DNA of 64,000 nucleotides from Tethya wilhelma (lineage: Eukaryota > Porifera > Demospongiae > Tethyida > Tethyidae): positions 10,998,678 to 11,062,677 of the forward strand of contig CAXIPT010000002.1 in NCBI GenBank assembly GCA_964030475.1, given 5' to 3'. Every line of letters starts with the position of its first letter. Position 1 is the stretch's first letter. The notes under the pieces are model-generated. The model did not search any database. It saw only the letters and a program-made list of their open reading frames with translations, and was not told the origin of the DNA. Position numbers and translations under genes: made by a program. This document shows positions 46,501 to 58,838 of the stretch, piece after piece.

Positions 46501-48794
46501 CGTGTGCCAAGCCTCCCCAAAGGATCAGCCATCGTCAGAAAGCCGGTGGAGTTTGAGATAGACACGAGAGGAAAGAGAGGAGACATTTCAAAGGATCTCC
46601 GCGTCATGGCCCACGGACCATCGGCAGATATTGGAGTAAATTTAACTCCTAAAGAAAACGGTCTTGATGCATCTTTTGTTCCAACGGAAGCAGGTAGCTA
46701 CGACATCATGGCCACCTACCAGGGAGAAAACATCGCAGGCAGTCCATTTTCTCTTCCCGTTGCTGATCCCAGCAGCTGTGACATATTTGGAACCATACCA
46801 AATGAGCTGCAAGTGGGGAAACCAGAGGAAGTTATCGTAAAGACAAGAGGAGCTGGCGCAGGGAAACTCACTTGTACTTTGGATGGAACAGATGAATCTG
46901 ACCTACCTCATCTTTCTAGCGAAGTTACTGAGCAAGAGAACGACCAGTGTGCTGTAACACTCGAACCAAAGGCAATTGGAGAGGCTGAGGTAGGACTGAA
47001 ATGGGCTGGAGAGGACATTCCAAAAAGTCCTTTCAGAGTAAGCGTATGCGACTCTAGCAAGTGCTCCGTCTCAGGACTGGATGGTGTCGAGGCCCGCGTA
47101 GGAGAGCCAATCAAATTCAAGCTGAACGTGAACAAGACAGAGGCCGGTGTCTCCAAACCAGTGGTCTTGCCGAGAGGTCCTTCTGCCAAGTACGATCCTG
47201 AAGTGAAGGAGGATGGAGACAAGGGGTACGATGTGTCCTTCACACCGTGGGAAGTTGGTGCACACAAGGTTGAGGTGATGTACGGAGGAGGCCATGTTCC
47301 CAAGAGTCCCTTCTCCCTCAACGTGGCAGCTGCTCCCGATGCCAACACTTGTAGCGTCACGGGCAGAGGGTTGAAGAAAGCTGTAGCAGGCAAACCGGCC
47401 ACTTTCCAGGTCATCTCACCCGAAGAAGGATTGCTGAAGAAGAAAGAATCAGAAGGACTGTCTGTGAAGATAAGTTCGCCCGATCACACTGCTACCCGGG
47501 AGATAGAAGACAAAGGAGATGGGACGTATGATGTGGAGTACACTGCTCCTGAGCCTGGCGACTATGATGTAGCTGTAAAGTACTACGACAAACATGTCCC
47601 TGGGAGCCCCTTCAGTCTCACCGTTGTCCCAGCTTCTGATGCCTCCAAGTGCCGTGCTTATGGTCCAGCTCTGCTACCACAGTCGCTCAAAATAGCTGGC
47701 AGTCCACTGGATATCTATGTCGACACGAAAGAAGCTGGTACTGGTGATTTGAAGGCCGTGGTGGTAGCACCAGACAGCAGCAAACCAAGGGTGTTCATAG
47801 CCAACGAGAAAGGGGTCTATTCTTTGAAGTTTGACGTCCAAAAGGCAGGCAACTACTACGCCAGTATAAAGTGGGGAGGTGAGAGCATCCCAGACAGTCC
47901 CTTCAAGATAAAGGTCCATCCTGGTCCTAATGCTGGAATGGTGAAGGCGTACGGTCCTGGTCTGGAGCCAAGCTTTGAAGTGGGCCAGGCGGGAGAGTTC
48001 ACCATAGAGACAAAGAATGCTGGCATCGGAACACTCACGATTCGAGTCCACGGGGTCAAAGGAGCATTCAAGATCGAGGCGAACCCAGTGAGTGAGTCCG
48101 ATCCTCGCACTCTCAAGAGCCATTACGATCCCAGAGAGCCAGGTGATTACATCATCGCTATACGATGGTCAGGAGAACACATACCAGGGAGTCCGTTCAA
48201 CATCAACATCCGCCAACCACCAAAGAAGAAGAAGAAAAAGAAGAAGAGCAGTGATGAGGAAGGTGGCAGCAGTGGGGAGGAAGAAAGCGAGGACGAAGAA
48301 GAAGAGGGTAAAAAGAAAAAGAAGAATCGCAAGAAAGGTGGCCCTTCACCAGAGAATGCTGTTCCCTACTACGCTATCCAGCCGGCTGCAGCTGTCTTCA
48401 CTAAGCCAGTGTTTCCCACGAGTCCATCATCACAGTTTACAGCCCCTGAGGGAGGGCTGATGGCCACTAGGAGTCAGGTACGTGAGCTAGCTGGGTGTGT
48501 ACATGGCCCCAGGCATACTGTGATAGATCCGGAATTGATTTACTAGCTAGCTACAGTTAGTTTGGCATGCATGTATTATATTCTGTGCTTGTTGTACATA
48601 GCTCCCTGCCTGCATGTCGATGATGATGATCACTGATATGATTAATTATATAATTCAATTAGTTTGTGACGACAACCAGTAAGAAAGTTCAGAGGAAGAG
48701 GACCTCGTCATCTGAAGTGAGGCTCCAAGAACAGCCAGAAGTCGTCTACTACCAGAAGGAGAAAGACAAGAAGAAAAAGAAGAAAAAATTCTAA
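43571..48794 (+). CDS. filamin-type actin crosslinker, three CH domains, internally duplicated
   Basis: Four exons: 43571..43717, 43794..43977, 44345..48477, 48663..48794; 1,531 aa. The N-terminus has CH1 (WKKIQQRTFTNWFNDRL, split over exons 1-3), CH2 (MLEWINTVIPEYEITNF) and a third CH domain (LLQWIRKKIPDRNIKNL). Immunoglobulin-like filamin repeats follow, each ending with the family signature GxxIPxSPF (for example GEDIPKSPF, GEHIPGSPF). A perfect 1,422-bp in-frame tandem duplication (44926-46347 / 46348-47769) doubles part of CH3 plus about 4.5 repeats. Without it the protein would be about 1,057 aa with six repeats. The C-terminus is unusual: PPKKKKKKKKSSDEE, an acidic/lysine run, and a final exon ending KKKKKKKF, with no typical dimerisation repeat. 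It should crosslink actin filaments and link them to membrane proteins. Confidence 0.93.
44926..47769. repeat. perfect 1,422-bp tandem duplication inside filamin
   Basis: Copy 1 44926-46347 and copy 2 46348-47769 are offset by exactly 1,422 bp (474 codons). No difference was noticed over the repeated stretch; the flanks diverge at 44925/46347 and 46347/47769. It begins in the middle of CH3 and ends in the middle of a filamin repeat. Confidence 0.95.
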
Positions 48795-49258
48795 ATAAAA
48801 CTCACTTCACCTTATGTACATATCTATGTAGCTGTCAGCACCTTATAGACTCTTGGCTATACTTACAGGCACACACACACACACGCAAACTCACAAACTA
48901 CTTTATTAATTAATTTGTTTAACATTAATAATGTTTAAAATTTCTTAACAGCAAATAATAATAAGCATGTGGGTGCGGCTCAAAATAAAACCTTGAAACT
49001 AATAAAATTAATGAAGTCAACATATATATATATACAGAGACCTATTTACACAGACACGATAAACAAACTCAACAAAGAAAACAATATTATTAGTTCCTTA
49101 TGACTGTTAACTATGTATACACTGTTGCCATGGCAATTAATTCAATAGTTATTAAATTTTCTACTCACACATAATTATATGTAATAAAGAGCATAAGAAA
49201 TGGACACATAATTTGCCCAAACAAGGTATTAAATTATGTTACTATATTTGGAGTGTGG
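48795..49258. other. convergent intergenic region filamin/Rab11
   Basis: AT-rich, with a short CA run near 48872-48884 and a TA run near 49022. It contains the 3' UTRs of both genes; an aataaa overlaps the filamin stop (48793-48798). No gene seen. Confidence 0.5.
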
Positions 49259-51184
<1,926 letters not shown>

Positions 51185-51469
51185 NNNNNNNNNNNNNNNN
51201 NNNNNNNNNNNNNNNNNNNNNNNNNNNNNNNNNNNNNNNNNNNNNNNNNNNNNNNNNNNNNNNNNNNNNNNNNNNNNNNNNNNNNNNNNNNNNNNNNNNN
51301 NNNNNNNNNNNNNNNNNNNNNNNNNNNNNNNNNNNNNNNNNNNNNNNNNNNNNNNNNNNNNNNNNNNNNNNNNNNNNNNNNNNNNNNNNNNNNNNNNNNN
51401 NNNNNNNNNNNNNNNNNNNNNNNNNNNNNNNNNNNNNNNNNNNNNNNNNNNNNNNNNNNNNNNNNNNNN
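51185..51469. other. assembly gap (285 N) between (CT)n runs
   Basis: The run of n is bounded on both sides by CT repeats, so the join was probably made through a microsatellite. The flanking genes both lack their 5' ends, which shows that the gap hides more sequence than its stated length. Confidence 0.95.
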
Positions 51470-51483
51470 CTCTCTCTCTCTCA

Positions 51484-51528
<45 letters not shown>

Positions 51529-51529
51529 G

Positions 51530-52773
51530 TCCTGACCAGGGTCCGTGCTGCAACAGTAGCTGTATGTTTGTAGAAGATGGTGCTCTCTTCTGCTCCTCAG
51601 GCACTGAGTGTGCCAGCAACCAGACATGCAAATATCCTCTTCATCTTTAACCTAAATCTAGTCACTATTTCAGTGTGTGTTTGTATGTGTGTGTGTGTGT
51701 GTGTGTAGTCCAATCAAATAATAGACTCTACTGTTTTACTCTAGTCCTACACCCAGCTTCTTTTGCTACCATTTTTTCCCCCTCTTTCTTCCCTGCTGTT
51801 GAAAGAGGTGTGGTCTAGGACTAGACTACTGTTGTTGTGATTCTCCTTGACTCTCTCCCTCACTGGTAGCTCAGCGTTGTGTCCTGACCCCTCCCCCAGG
51901 GACCCTCCCCCTGGAGAGAACTTCATCCTCTGCAACGATGGTGGTAACATCTGTGAAAATGGGGTGGGTACCGGCCAGCATTTTCTTATGGGTGTACTCA
52001 ATGTGGGGGGTAATGGTGGTGGTTTGGTTTTTGTTCTAAACTAAGCTACTTCACTGAATGCATGAATAATTGTACTCTCCTTGTGTATAGTTTTCTTTTT
52101 TATGAGGTATGTTTTTGACTGGTGTAAATTTCTTCAAAACTTCAAAACTTTGAATGTATGACTCTGTCATTGACCTCAAGTTGATCTCTCTCTCTCTCCC
52201 TCCCTCTAGACGTGCACTGGTAGTATTTGTGTGACTCTTGAACTCGAGCCTTGCAACTGTATTGGTGATCTTGCATGTCACGTCTGCTGTGTCCTTAGCA
52301 ATGGAACATGTGCATCGACCATTGCCATAGCAACAGAGAACGCAGACGGCCTCAGGGATCGTCTTCCTGACAGCATGGGTCGGTTCCTCGGAGTGGGGTT
52401 CCCCTGTGGCAACTTCACTGGCTACTGTGACTTCCTCAACATGTGTATGATAGTGGAGGAGGAAGGGGCTCTCAGTCGGCTGGCCAACCTCCTCTTCAAC
52501 TCGGAGGGATTCCGATTGGCCATCCAATGGATCAGAGACATGTGGTGGGCGGTGCTACTAATTGCCGTTGGAATTCTCGTTATAATGTTTGTGATAGTCC
52601 TCATCTTCCACCTCGTCCTCCCTCGCCCCGAGCACGTCAAGAAGAGAGCCGAGAGGAGAAAGAGCATCAGACGATCGCGGAAACAACAGCCCCAGGTTCA
52701 CGAGATGAAAGCACAGGGTGCAGGCCACACCCCTCATTATCCTCAATCATATCCGGAGTACTACAATAGCTAG
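51530..52773 (+). CDS. ADAM10: ADAM10 metalloprotease, C-terminal part only
   Basis: Three exons: 51530..51631, 51864..51963, 52210..52773 (254 aa). They encode the end of the disintegrin-like region (GPCCNSSCMFVEDG, CASNQTCNGSSALCP), the Cys-rich membrane-proximal part (GSICVTLELEPCNC, CHVCCVLSNGTCAST, GVGFPCGNFTGYCDFL), the family-typical stretch WAVLLIAVGILVIMFVIVLI as the membrane helix, and a basic, Pro/Gln-rich tail of about 55 residues. ADAM10/Kuzbanian sheds Notch, Delta, cadherins and other surface proteins. The signal peptide, prodomain and zinc protease domain (about 450 residues) are absent, lost at the gap just upstream. The first intron here is U12-type AT-AC. Confidence 0.92.
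51632..51863 (+). other. U12-type AT-AC intron in ADAM10
   Basis: The 5' end is ATATCCTCTT, close to the minor-spliceosome consensus ATATCCTTT. A branch-point match, TCCTTGAC (A at 51850), lies 13 bp before the terminal AC at 51863. Splicing TGC AA|T GGT restores the ADAM10 segment CNGSSALCP. No GT occurs in frame before a stop. Confidence 0.9.
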
Positions 52774-53052
52774 GTGCGGTGGTACGTGGTTAGTGTTATG
52801 GTGCTTACAGACTAGTGTTGCTTATCAGTATTGTTACTATGGAAACGTATTTATTATTTTGTTGTATGACACATGCACTATTATGGGTGTATTTTTATGT
52901 AGCCACTTTCCCTTCTTTCTGTTTTTGAAAACTACATTGTAACTATATAGCAAACCTATATTACTGATATTAAATTATAATGTTTTTAAAGTAGTACGAT
53001 AACAATAAGAAAATTCATTGCTGGATAGTTAATAATTAGTTGATCGATCAAG

Positions 53053-55251
53053 TTAGTATTTGGCCACTTTATGATTGCTAGTGTCAGCAACATACACACA
53101 TCCATCTCTGTCCAAAGCCACACCAGCAGGATAACGGTATTGTATAGTCTTGACCTGCTGATGTGAAGCATCCAGGATGTACAGACAATGTGAGCCTGAG
53201 CGCTCACTGATGAAAGAGTAGCCATCTTCATTGACAGCAATCCCCGCTGGATATTTGATGACCCCCTTTCCATACTCTCCGATGAAGGTACCTCCTGGAG
53301 TAAAGACCAAGATGGTGCTTGTAGCTTCATTAGCCACATGAAGGTTTCCCTGAGGATCAAAGCAGACCCCCCAGGGGTGGCTAAACCTGCCAGCTGCAGT
53401 GATGTGGTAGGCAACAGTGCCATCAGCATTGAAGACAGAGACCCTGTTGTTGCTGTACTCAGACACAAAGATTCGACCATCACGATCAAGACACAAACCC
53501 CGAGGGGAATAGAGACGACCAGATCCAGATCCTCTGGTTCCAAATGTTGATAAGAAGTCACCATTTTTAGTCAGCTTCTGTACACGATGGTTGTTCTCTT
53601 CAGCCACATAGAGAATACCTTCTCTGATAGCTATTGCAGAAGGACTGTAAAACTGTGCTTGTCCACTTCCTGAAGTACCTGGGGTCCCAATGGTTCTGAT
53701 AGAAGAGCCACTCTTGTTGAACACTGAGATGGTGTGGTTTCCATATACTGCCACATACACATCACCATTGTCATCAATGGCAACATCATAGGGTTTGCTA
53801 GAAACGCTAAATGTCTGTGGGTATGAAGTAGACAGGGAACCATATTTCCTGTCTTCTCGGACATAGACATTGAACGGACTCCTAACGATAGATACCCCTC
53901 CAATCGTTACAGACAATTGATGGTCTCCTGTTGTTTTAGGTACAAAGGTCACTTGATATGTTCCATCACCTCTATCAGTAACCTTGGCAACCACTGGAGG
54001 ATCATGTGATCCAATATGACTCAACTTGGTGTGAACTTTGACCTCATTATAGTGAAATTGTTTCCCCTCCTTGTCCCGCGTGGTAAGAAGGAACTGTCGT
54101 GACTTGCCAACCACAGCCGAGGTGAAACTGATGTCAGCTGTACTGTGAGTCAGAGAGCATTCCTCAGTGACCAATCCAATTGATGACATTTGGTCCACAA
54201 GGACAGGCTTGTCAAAAGAGGTGTACACAATCTCACTCTTGCAAGGTTCCAGTTTAGACTTCTCAAACTGTTCCAGAAGGCTCTGGAGTTTGGCAGCCAT
54301 GGCTCCTTTGGCTGAGAGCATTTCAGTTGGGGTATATACTTCAGTTGCCATGGTTACCATCTCAGAGGTTGTTGATATGTCATCTCGGATCTTCTTAAGT
54401 CCTTCGTACTGGAAACCCAAGGCTGTTCTCTTTCCAAGAGATATCTCAGCACTGCGAGCCAACAGGTGCTTCTTCCTAGCTTTGAGAGCTTCACTCAGAG
54501 CTTCAAACACATCCTCTATCTCTTCATCCACTGACTTCTGTCTGGCCTGCACTCGCTGAACAACCTTCTCATTTCGTGCCATTGCATTCTCCAGCTTGGT
54601 CTTTGTGTAAGTTGCCTTATTGAGAGTGGAGAGTAACTCTTTCTTCTCTTTTCCTGCAACCTTCTCAACTCGGTTGTACTTGTGGCCAGAATGTTCCAGA
54701 GCAGCACAATCTCGGCAGATGAGAGCACTACATTGCTCACAGTAAAACTTGAGCAGTTCATCATGATGAAGGGGACAGCTCATGGGCTTGTGGGGGATGT
54801 TCTTCAAAAATGTCTTGGGGGTCTTCTTGGACTCGCCAACATCCACCAGCTCATGGGAACGTGTTTTGTGCCACAGAGTGTGATGCTTGCTACAAACCTC
54901 ACACAGAAACTCAGAGCAGTTGCAACAGAACTTGACAGCTGAACCATTTGATGCTCCAATGCACTGGTCACAAACAATCTCAGTTGAACTTTGAACCTTT
55001 TGTTCATAATGAGCTACTTCGGCTTCGTAACTTTTACGCAGGTCCTTCTGAAGAGCTTCCACCCCATCTCCTCCTGGGATGAAGGTCTCCTTCTTGCAAG
55101 AGGGACACTTTAGAGTGTCTTTGTTTCCCTGTTCTTCAAGGTGCTTCTGGAGACACTTCTTACAAAATGAGTGCAGACATTGAAGCATCCTAGGGTCAGT
55201 GTAGAGCTGGGAACACAGGGAACAGGCAGCGGATATGGTGTTGGATGCCAT
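53053..55251 (-). CDS. TRIM-NHL protein with filamin repeat (paralogue 1)
   Basis: Uninterrupted 732-codon gene. RING finger near residues 11-52 (CSLCSQLY, CLHSFCKKCL, CPSCK), B-box 1 (CDQC ... CEVCSKHH), B-box 2 (CPLHHDELLKFYCEQC), a coiled coil around 190-300, a filamin-type Ig repeat around 360-450 ending SIVRSPFNVYV, then about six NHL repeats (SKPYDVAIDDNGDVYVA, YSPRGLCLDRDGRIFVS, RYPAGVALDRDGCVYVA) forming a C-terminal propeller. This is the TRIM2/3/71 layout: E3 ubiquitin ligases or RNA-binding regulators. Assignment to one vertebrate gene is not possible by eye. It is convergent with ADAM10 (279 bp) and in tandem with a close paralogue. Confidence 0.93.
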   Translation of the reverse strand: MASNTISAACSLCSQLYTDPRMLQCLHSFCKKCLQKHLEEQGNKDTLKCPSCKKETFIPGGDGVEALQKDLRKSYEAEVAHYEQKVQSSTEIVCDQCIGASNGSAVKFCCNCSEFLCEVCSKHHTLWHKTRSHELVDVGESKKTPKTFLKNIPHKPMSCPLHHDELLKFYCEQCSALICRDCAALEHSGHKYNRVEKVAGKEKKELLSTLNKATYTKTKLENAMARNEKVVQRVQARQKSVDEEIEDVFEALSEALKARKKHLLARSAEISLGKRTALGFQYEGLKKIRDDISTTSEMVTMATEVYTPTEMLSAKGAMAAKLQSLLEQFEKSKLEPCKSEIVYTSFDKPVLVDQMSSIGLVTEECSLTHSTADISFTSAVVGKSRQFLLTTRDKEGKQFHYNEVKVHTKLSHIGSHDPPVVAKVTDRGDGTYQVTFVPKTTGDHQLSVTIGGVSIVRSPFNVYVREDRKYGSLSTSYPQTFSVSSKPYDVAIDDNGDVYVAVYGNHTISVFNKSGSSIRTIGTPGTSGSGQAQFYSPSAIAIREGILYVAEENNHRVQKLTKNGDFLSTFGTRGSGSGRLYSPRGLCLDRDGRIFVSEYSNNRVSVFNADGTVAYHITAAGRFSHPWGVCFDPQGNLHVANEATSTILVFTPGGTFIGEYGKGVIKYPAGIAVNEDGYSFISERSGSHCLYILDASHQQVKTIQYRYPAGVALDRDGCVYVADTSNHKVAKY

Positions 55252-55707
55252 GTTGTTGCTTCGGGGAGAATCTAATGAAAAGGAAATAACTTGAATTATT
55301 ATTATTATTAATGTACATAATTTTCCACGTCATGTGCTGAACAAATACAACCTAAGAACTGGCTGCAGATGTTTGAGTATGCAATATTTACATTATTTGT
55401 TCATATAGTTTACCTCGTCAGATGCTCCTGAATAATTTGACAGAGTCTGAAAACAGTGGCAAGCTGGCTAGTCTCGCGCGACTACAAGCTGGCTTGCATG
55501 AGTCTCAAGATTGTAAACAGATGGACACGTGGACTACTCGGTATGATCACTGCGCATGCTCAGACTGTGATTCTGATATGTCGAAGAGCAGGCACACACA
55601 AAAATTTAATTATAGCAAAAAGTGTTAAATAATGAATGGTAAACTTTACACAGAAATTAATAATAATATACAGTAACTTACTGCTAGTCAGTGCATTAGT
55701 TTCCATC
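55252..55707. other. intergenic region between the TRIM-NHL paralogues
   Basis: Contains the upstream region of paralogue 1, with an att repeat near 55296-55310. No coding sequence is seen; it could hold a non-coding first exon. Confidence 0.5.
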
Positions 55708-57909
55708 TTAGTATTTAAGCACCCTACTATTGCTATAGTCAGCAACATACACAAACCCATCTCTGTCCAAAGCCACACCAGCAGGATTATAGAAGTTTTG
55801 GATAGTCTTGACCAGCTGATGTGAAGCATCCAGGATGTACAGACGATATGAACCACTTCCATAATCACTGATGAAGGAGTAGCCATCTTCATTGACAGCA
55901 ATCCCTGCTGGATAGGCGATCACTCCCTTTCCATACTCTCTGACGAAGGTGCCTTCTGGGGTGAACACCGAGATGGTCTGAGAGCTATAATTGGCCACAT
56001 GAAGGTTTCCCTGAGGACCAAAACAGACCCCCCAGGGGTTGCTAAGATGGCCAGTGATGTGGTAGGCAAAGGTACCATCAGCATTGAAGACAGAGACTCT
56101 GCTGTTGTTGAATTCAGACACAAAGATTTGACCATCACGATCAAGAACCAATCCACGAGGAGAGTAGAGCTGACCTTCACCTGAACCATATGTCCCAAAT
56201 GTTGATAAGAAGTCACCAGTTTTAGTCAGCTTCTGTACACGATGGTTGCTTTCTTCAGCCACGTAGAGTGTGTTTCCTCTGATGGCTATTGCAGAGGGAC
56301 TGTAAAACTGTCCTTGTCCACTTCCATAAGAACCAATGGTTCTGATACTAGTACCACTCTTGTTGAACACTGAGATGGTGTGGTTACCATGTTCTGCCAC
56401 ATACACATCACCATTGTCGTCAATGGCAACATCATAGGGAGAACTAGAAGGGTTGAATTGCTGCTGCTGTGAAGAAAGTGAAGCATAGTTCCTGTCTTCT
56501 CTGACGTAGATGTTGAAGGGACTCCCTTTGATGTGAACACCACAGATGGTGATGGCTAGCTCATGTTCACCACATTGTTTAGGTACAAAGGTCACTTGAT
56601 ATGTTCCATCACCTTTATCGGAAACCTTGCCAGCAACTGGAGGATCATGTGATCCCATCAGGCTGAACTTGACACAAACAGGCTCCTCTCCATGTGGGAA
56701 TTGCTTGCCTTCTTTGTCTCTGGCTGTAACAACAAACTCTCTTGACTTACCAACCACAGCTGAGGTAAAGTTGCTGTCAGCTATACTGTCAGCAGTACTG
56801 TGAGGTGGGGAGCAGCCTCCAGTAACAGATCCGAATGAGGCTGGTTTCTCCATAGCTGTGTCAAATGAGGCATACATGATCTCACTCTTGCAAGGTTCCA
56901 GTTTAGACTTCTCAAACTGTTCCAGAAGGCTCTGGAGTTTGGCAGCCATGGCTCCTTTGGCCGAGAGCATTTCAGTTGGAGTATATGCTTGAGTTGCCAT
57001 GGTTACCATCTCAGAGGTTGTTGATATTTCATCTCGAATGTTCTTCAGTTCATCGTACTGCAAGCCCAAGGCTGTTCTCTTTCCTAGAGCTATCTCAGCA
57101 CTCCGAGCCAACAGGTGTTTCTCCCTCTCCTGTAGAGCCTCGTACAATGCCTTGAAGACATTCTTTATCTCTTCATCCACTGACTTCTGTTTGGCCTGCA
57201 CTCGTTGAACAACCTTCTCATTTCGTGCCATTGCATCTTCCAGCTTGGTCTTCACTGAGGCCGTCTTTTCAAGAGTTGAGAGCAAATCTTTCTTCTCTTT
57301 TTCAGCAACTTCTTTAATGAGATCATACTTGTGAGAGGAATGCTTGAGGTCCCTGCAGTCTCGGCAGATGAGAATCTTACACTCTTCACAGTAAAACTTG
57401 AGCAGTTCATCATCATGAAGGGGACAGCTCAAGGGCTTGTGGGGGATGTTCTTCAAAATGGCTTCTGATGAGGTCTTTGATTTTGACTCACCAACATCCA
57501 CCAGCTCATGGGCGAGAGTTTTACGTGATATTTTGTGATGTTTGGTGCATGCTTTGCAGTAAAACTCACAGCAGCTGCAACAGAATGTAACAGCAGGACC
57601 ATTGGACACTTCGATGCACTGGTCACAACCTATCTCAGATGAACTTTGAACCTTTTGTTCATAATGGGCTACTTCAGCTTCGTAACTTTTACGCAGGTCC
57701 TTCTGAAGAGCTTCCACCCCGTCTCCTCCTGGGATGAAGGTCTCCTTCTTGCAAGAGGGACACTTTAGAGTGTCTTTGTTTCCCTGGTCTTCAAGGTGTT
57801 TCTGGAGACACTTCTTACAAAATGAGTGCAGACATTGAAGCATCCTAGGGTCAGTGTAGAGCTGGGAGCACAGGGAGCAGGCAGCAGAAGATATGGTGTT
57901 GGATGCCAT
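55708..57909 (-). CDS. TRIM-NHL protein with filamin repeat (paralogue 2)
   Basis: 733 codons from the Met of MASNTISSAACS, chosen because it aligns with the start of paralogue 1; the open frame continues upstream without family similarity. RING (CSLCSQLY, SFCKKCLQKHL), B-boxes (CDQC ... CKACTKHH; CPLHDDELLKFYCEEC), coiled coil, filamin repeat (HIKGSPFNIYV) and NHL propeller (PYDVAIDDNGDVYVAEHGNH, YNPAGVALDRDGFVYVA). Very similar to paralogue 1 throughout, most strongly in the RING, the region after it and the NHL repeats; the B-box and filamin parts differ more. A local tandem duplication is inferred. Ligase target unknown. Confidence 0.93.
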   Translation of the reverse strand: MASNTISSAACSLCSQLYTDPRMLQCLHSFCKKCLQKHLEDQGNKDTLKCPSCKKETFIPGGDGVEALQKDLRKSYEAEVAHYEQKVQSSSEIGCDQCIEVSNGPAVTFCCSCCEFYCKACTKHHKISRKTLAHELVDVGESKSKTSSEAILKNIPHKPLSCPLHDDELLKFYCEECKILICRDCRDLKHSSHKYDLIKEVAEKEKKDLLSTLEKTASVKTKLEDAMARNEKVVQRVQAKQKSVDEEIKNVFKALYEALQEREKHLLARSAEIALGKRTALGLQYDELKNIRDEISTTSEMVTMATQAYTPTEMLSAKGAMAAKLQSLLEQFEKSKLEPCKSEIMYASFDTAMEKPASFGSVTGGCSPPHSTADSIADSNFTSAVVGKSREFVVTARDKEGKQFPHGEEPVCVKFSLMGSHDPPVAGKVSDKGDGTYQVTFVPKQCGEHELAITICGVHIKGSPFNIYVREDRNYASLSSQQQQFNPSSSPYDVAIDDNGDVYVAEHGNHTISVFNKSGTSIRTIGSYGSGQGQFYSPSAIAIRGNTLYVAEESNHRVQKLTKTGDFLSTFGTYGSGEGQLYSPRGLVLDRDGQIFVSEFNNSRVSVFNADGTFAYHITGHLSNPWGVCFGPQGNLHVANYSSQTISVFTPEGTFVREYGKGVIAYPAGIAVNEDGYSFISDYGSGSYRLYILDASHQLVKTIQNFYNPAGVALDRDGFVYVADYSNSRVLKY

Positions 57910-58657
57910 TGTTATAATGAACTTTGACCTATAAAGTTTAAAACAAAATGGAGTAAGCAAAACATTACATACAGTCTTTCTTTTACCAAGACAGACAAAG
58001 ATGTTGCTACCAGGAAGAGAAGCCATGCATGCACACTTGGGTCTACTCATTTTGGTGTGCATGTGGTAATGGGTTTATCACTGTTGGAAATCACATGCCA
58101 TCTGGCACTCCTCATGCACTGTATGTCTCATATGCCAGTCCATGGATGGCCAGTCCTATACCGATCGAATTCTGGTGTTTAATTTCTGATGGGTGTGGAC
58201 TTAACCCACGATGTAAGGTATGTAGACACACAACACCAGCTAGCTCACTGCTAGATTTAAAACCATTCAACGTATGTAGTGATTCAAAACTGGCTTATTA
58301 TAAGAATGTACTATCTATAGGTGCTATGATGACCTGGGGGATAGGTGGGGAAGCTCCTCAGTACTATATGATCATTAACTGAACAATGGCAGAAAGTGGA
58401 AAGGGGACATAAATTTATGCTGAAAGCAATTGAATTGTTAAAAGACCTCTCCAATTACTTTGCATGTATTGTTTCATAATAACATAAATAACTCATGTAT
58501 ACTCTGTAATCTTACCTTTGCTTTAAGTTCTAAGTCTCACTCTGACTGGTTTTCTGGCTGTGATCTCGGGATCTCTGATTTGACTGTTGCATATGCGCTA
58601 TGTGTGGTGCACGTGATCAATTTACAGTTCTGCGCATGCTCAGTTAACGAAACTGCA
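57910..58657. other. intergenic region TRIM-NHL/alpha2-delta
   Basis: About 750 bp without a recognisable gene. A 117-codon plus-strand ORF (58029-58382) shows no family resemblance. It should contain the promoter of paralogue 2 and the 3' UTR of the alpha2-delta gene. Confidence 0.45.
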
Positions 58658-58763
58658 TCACAACAATAATATTCTTGTAATAAGTACTGACATTGACAGA
58701 AAGAGAGACCAGCTGATAGTTCTGGAGCTGTGAGCAGCAGAGGAACACAGCTTTCGGAGTTGA

Positions 58764-58838
<75 letters not shown>

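Noticed and set aside
45486..47414. 168-codon minus-strand ORFs appearing twice inside filamin
   Set aside because: Antisense shadows of the duplicated filamin coding sequence.
48478..48546. Extension of the long filamin ORF past 48477
   Set aside because: A GTACGT donor follows codon CAG at 48477 and an acceptor at 48662 leads to an in-frame final exon; the extension is intron read-through.
57910..58062. Upstream extension of TRIM-NHL paralogue 2 (51 extra residues)
   Set aside because: The paralogue starts at the equivalent inner Met, and the extension has no family similarity.
58029..58382. 117-codon plus-strand ORF upstream of TRIM-NHL paralogue 2
   Set aside because: No similarity recognised and it overlaps the promoter region of the opposite-strand gene.
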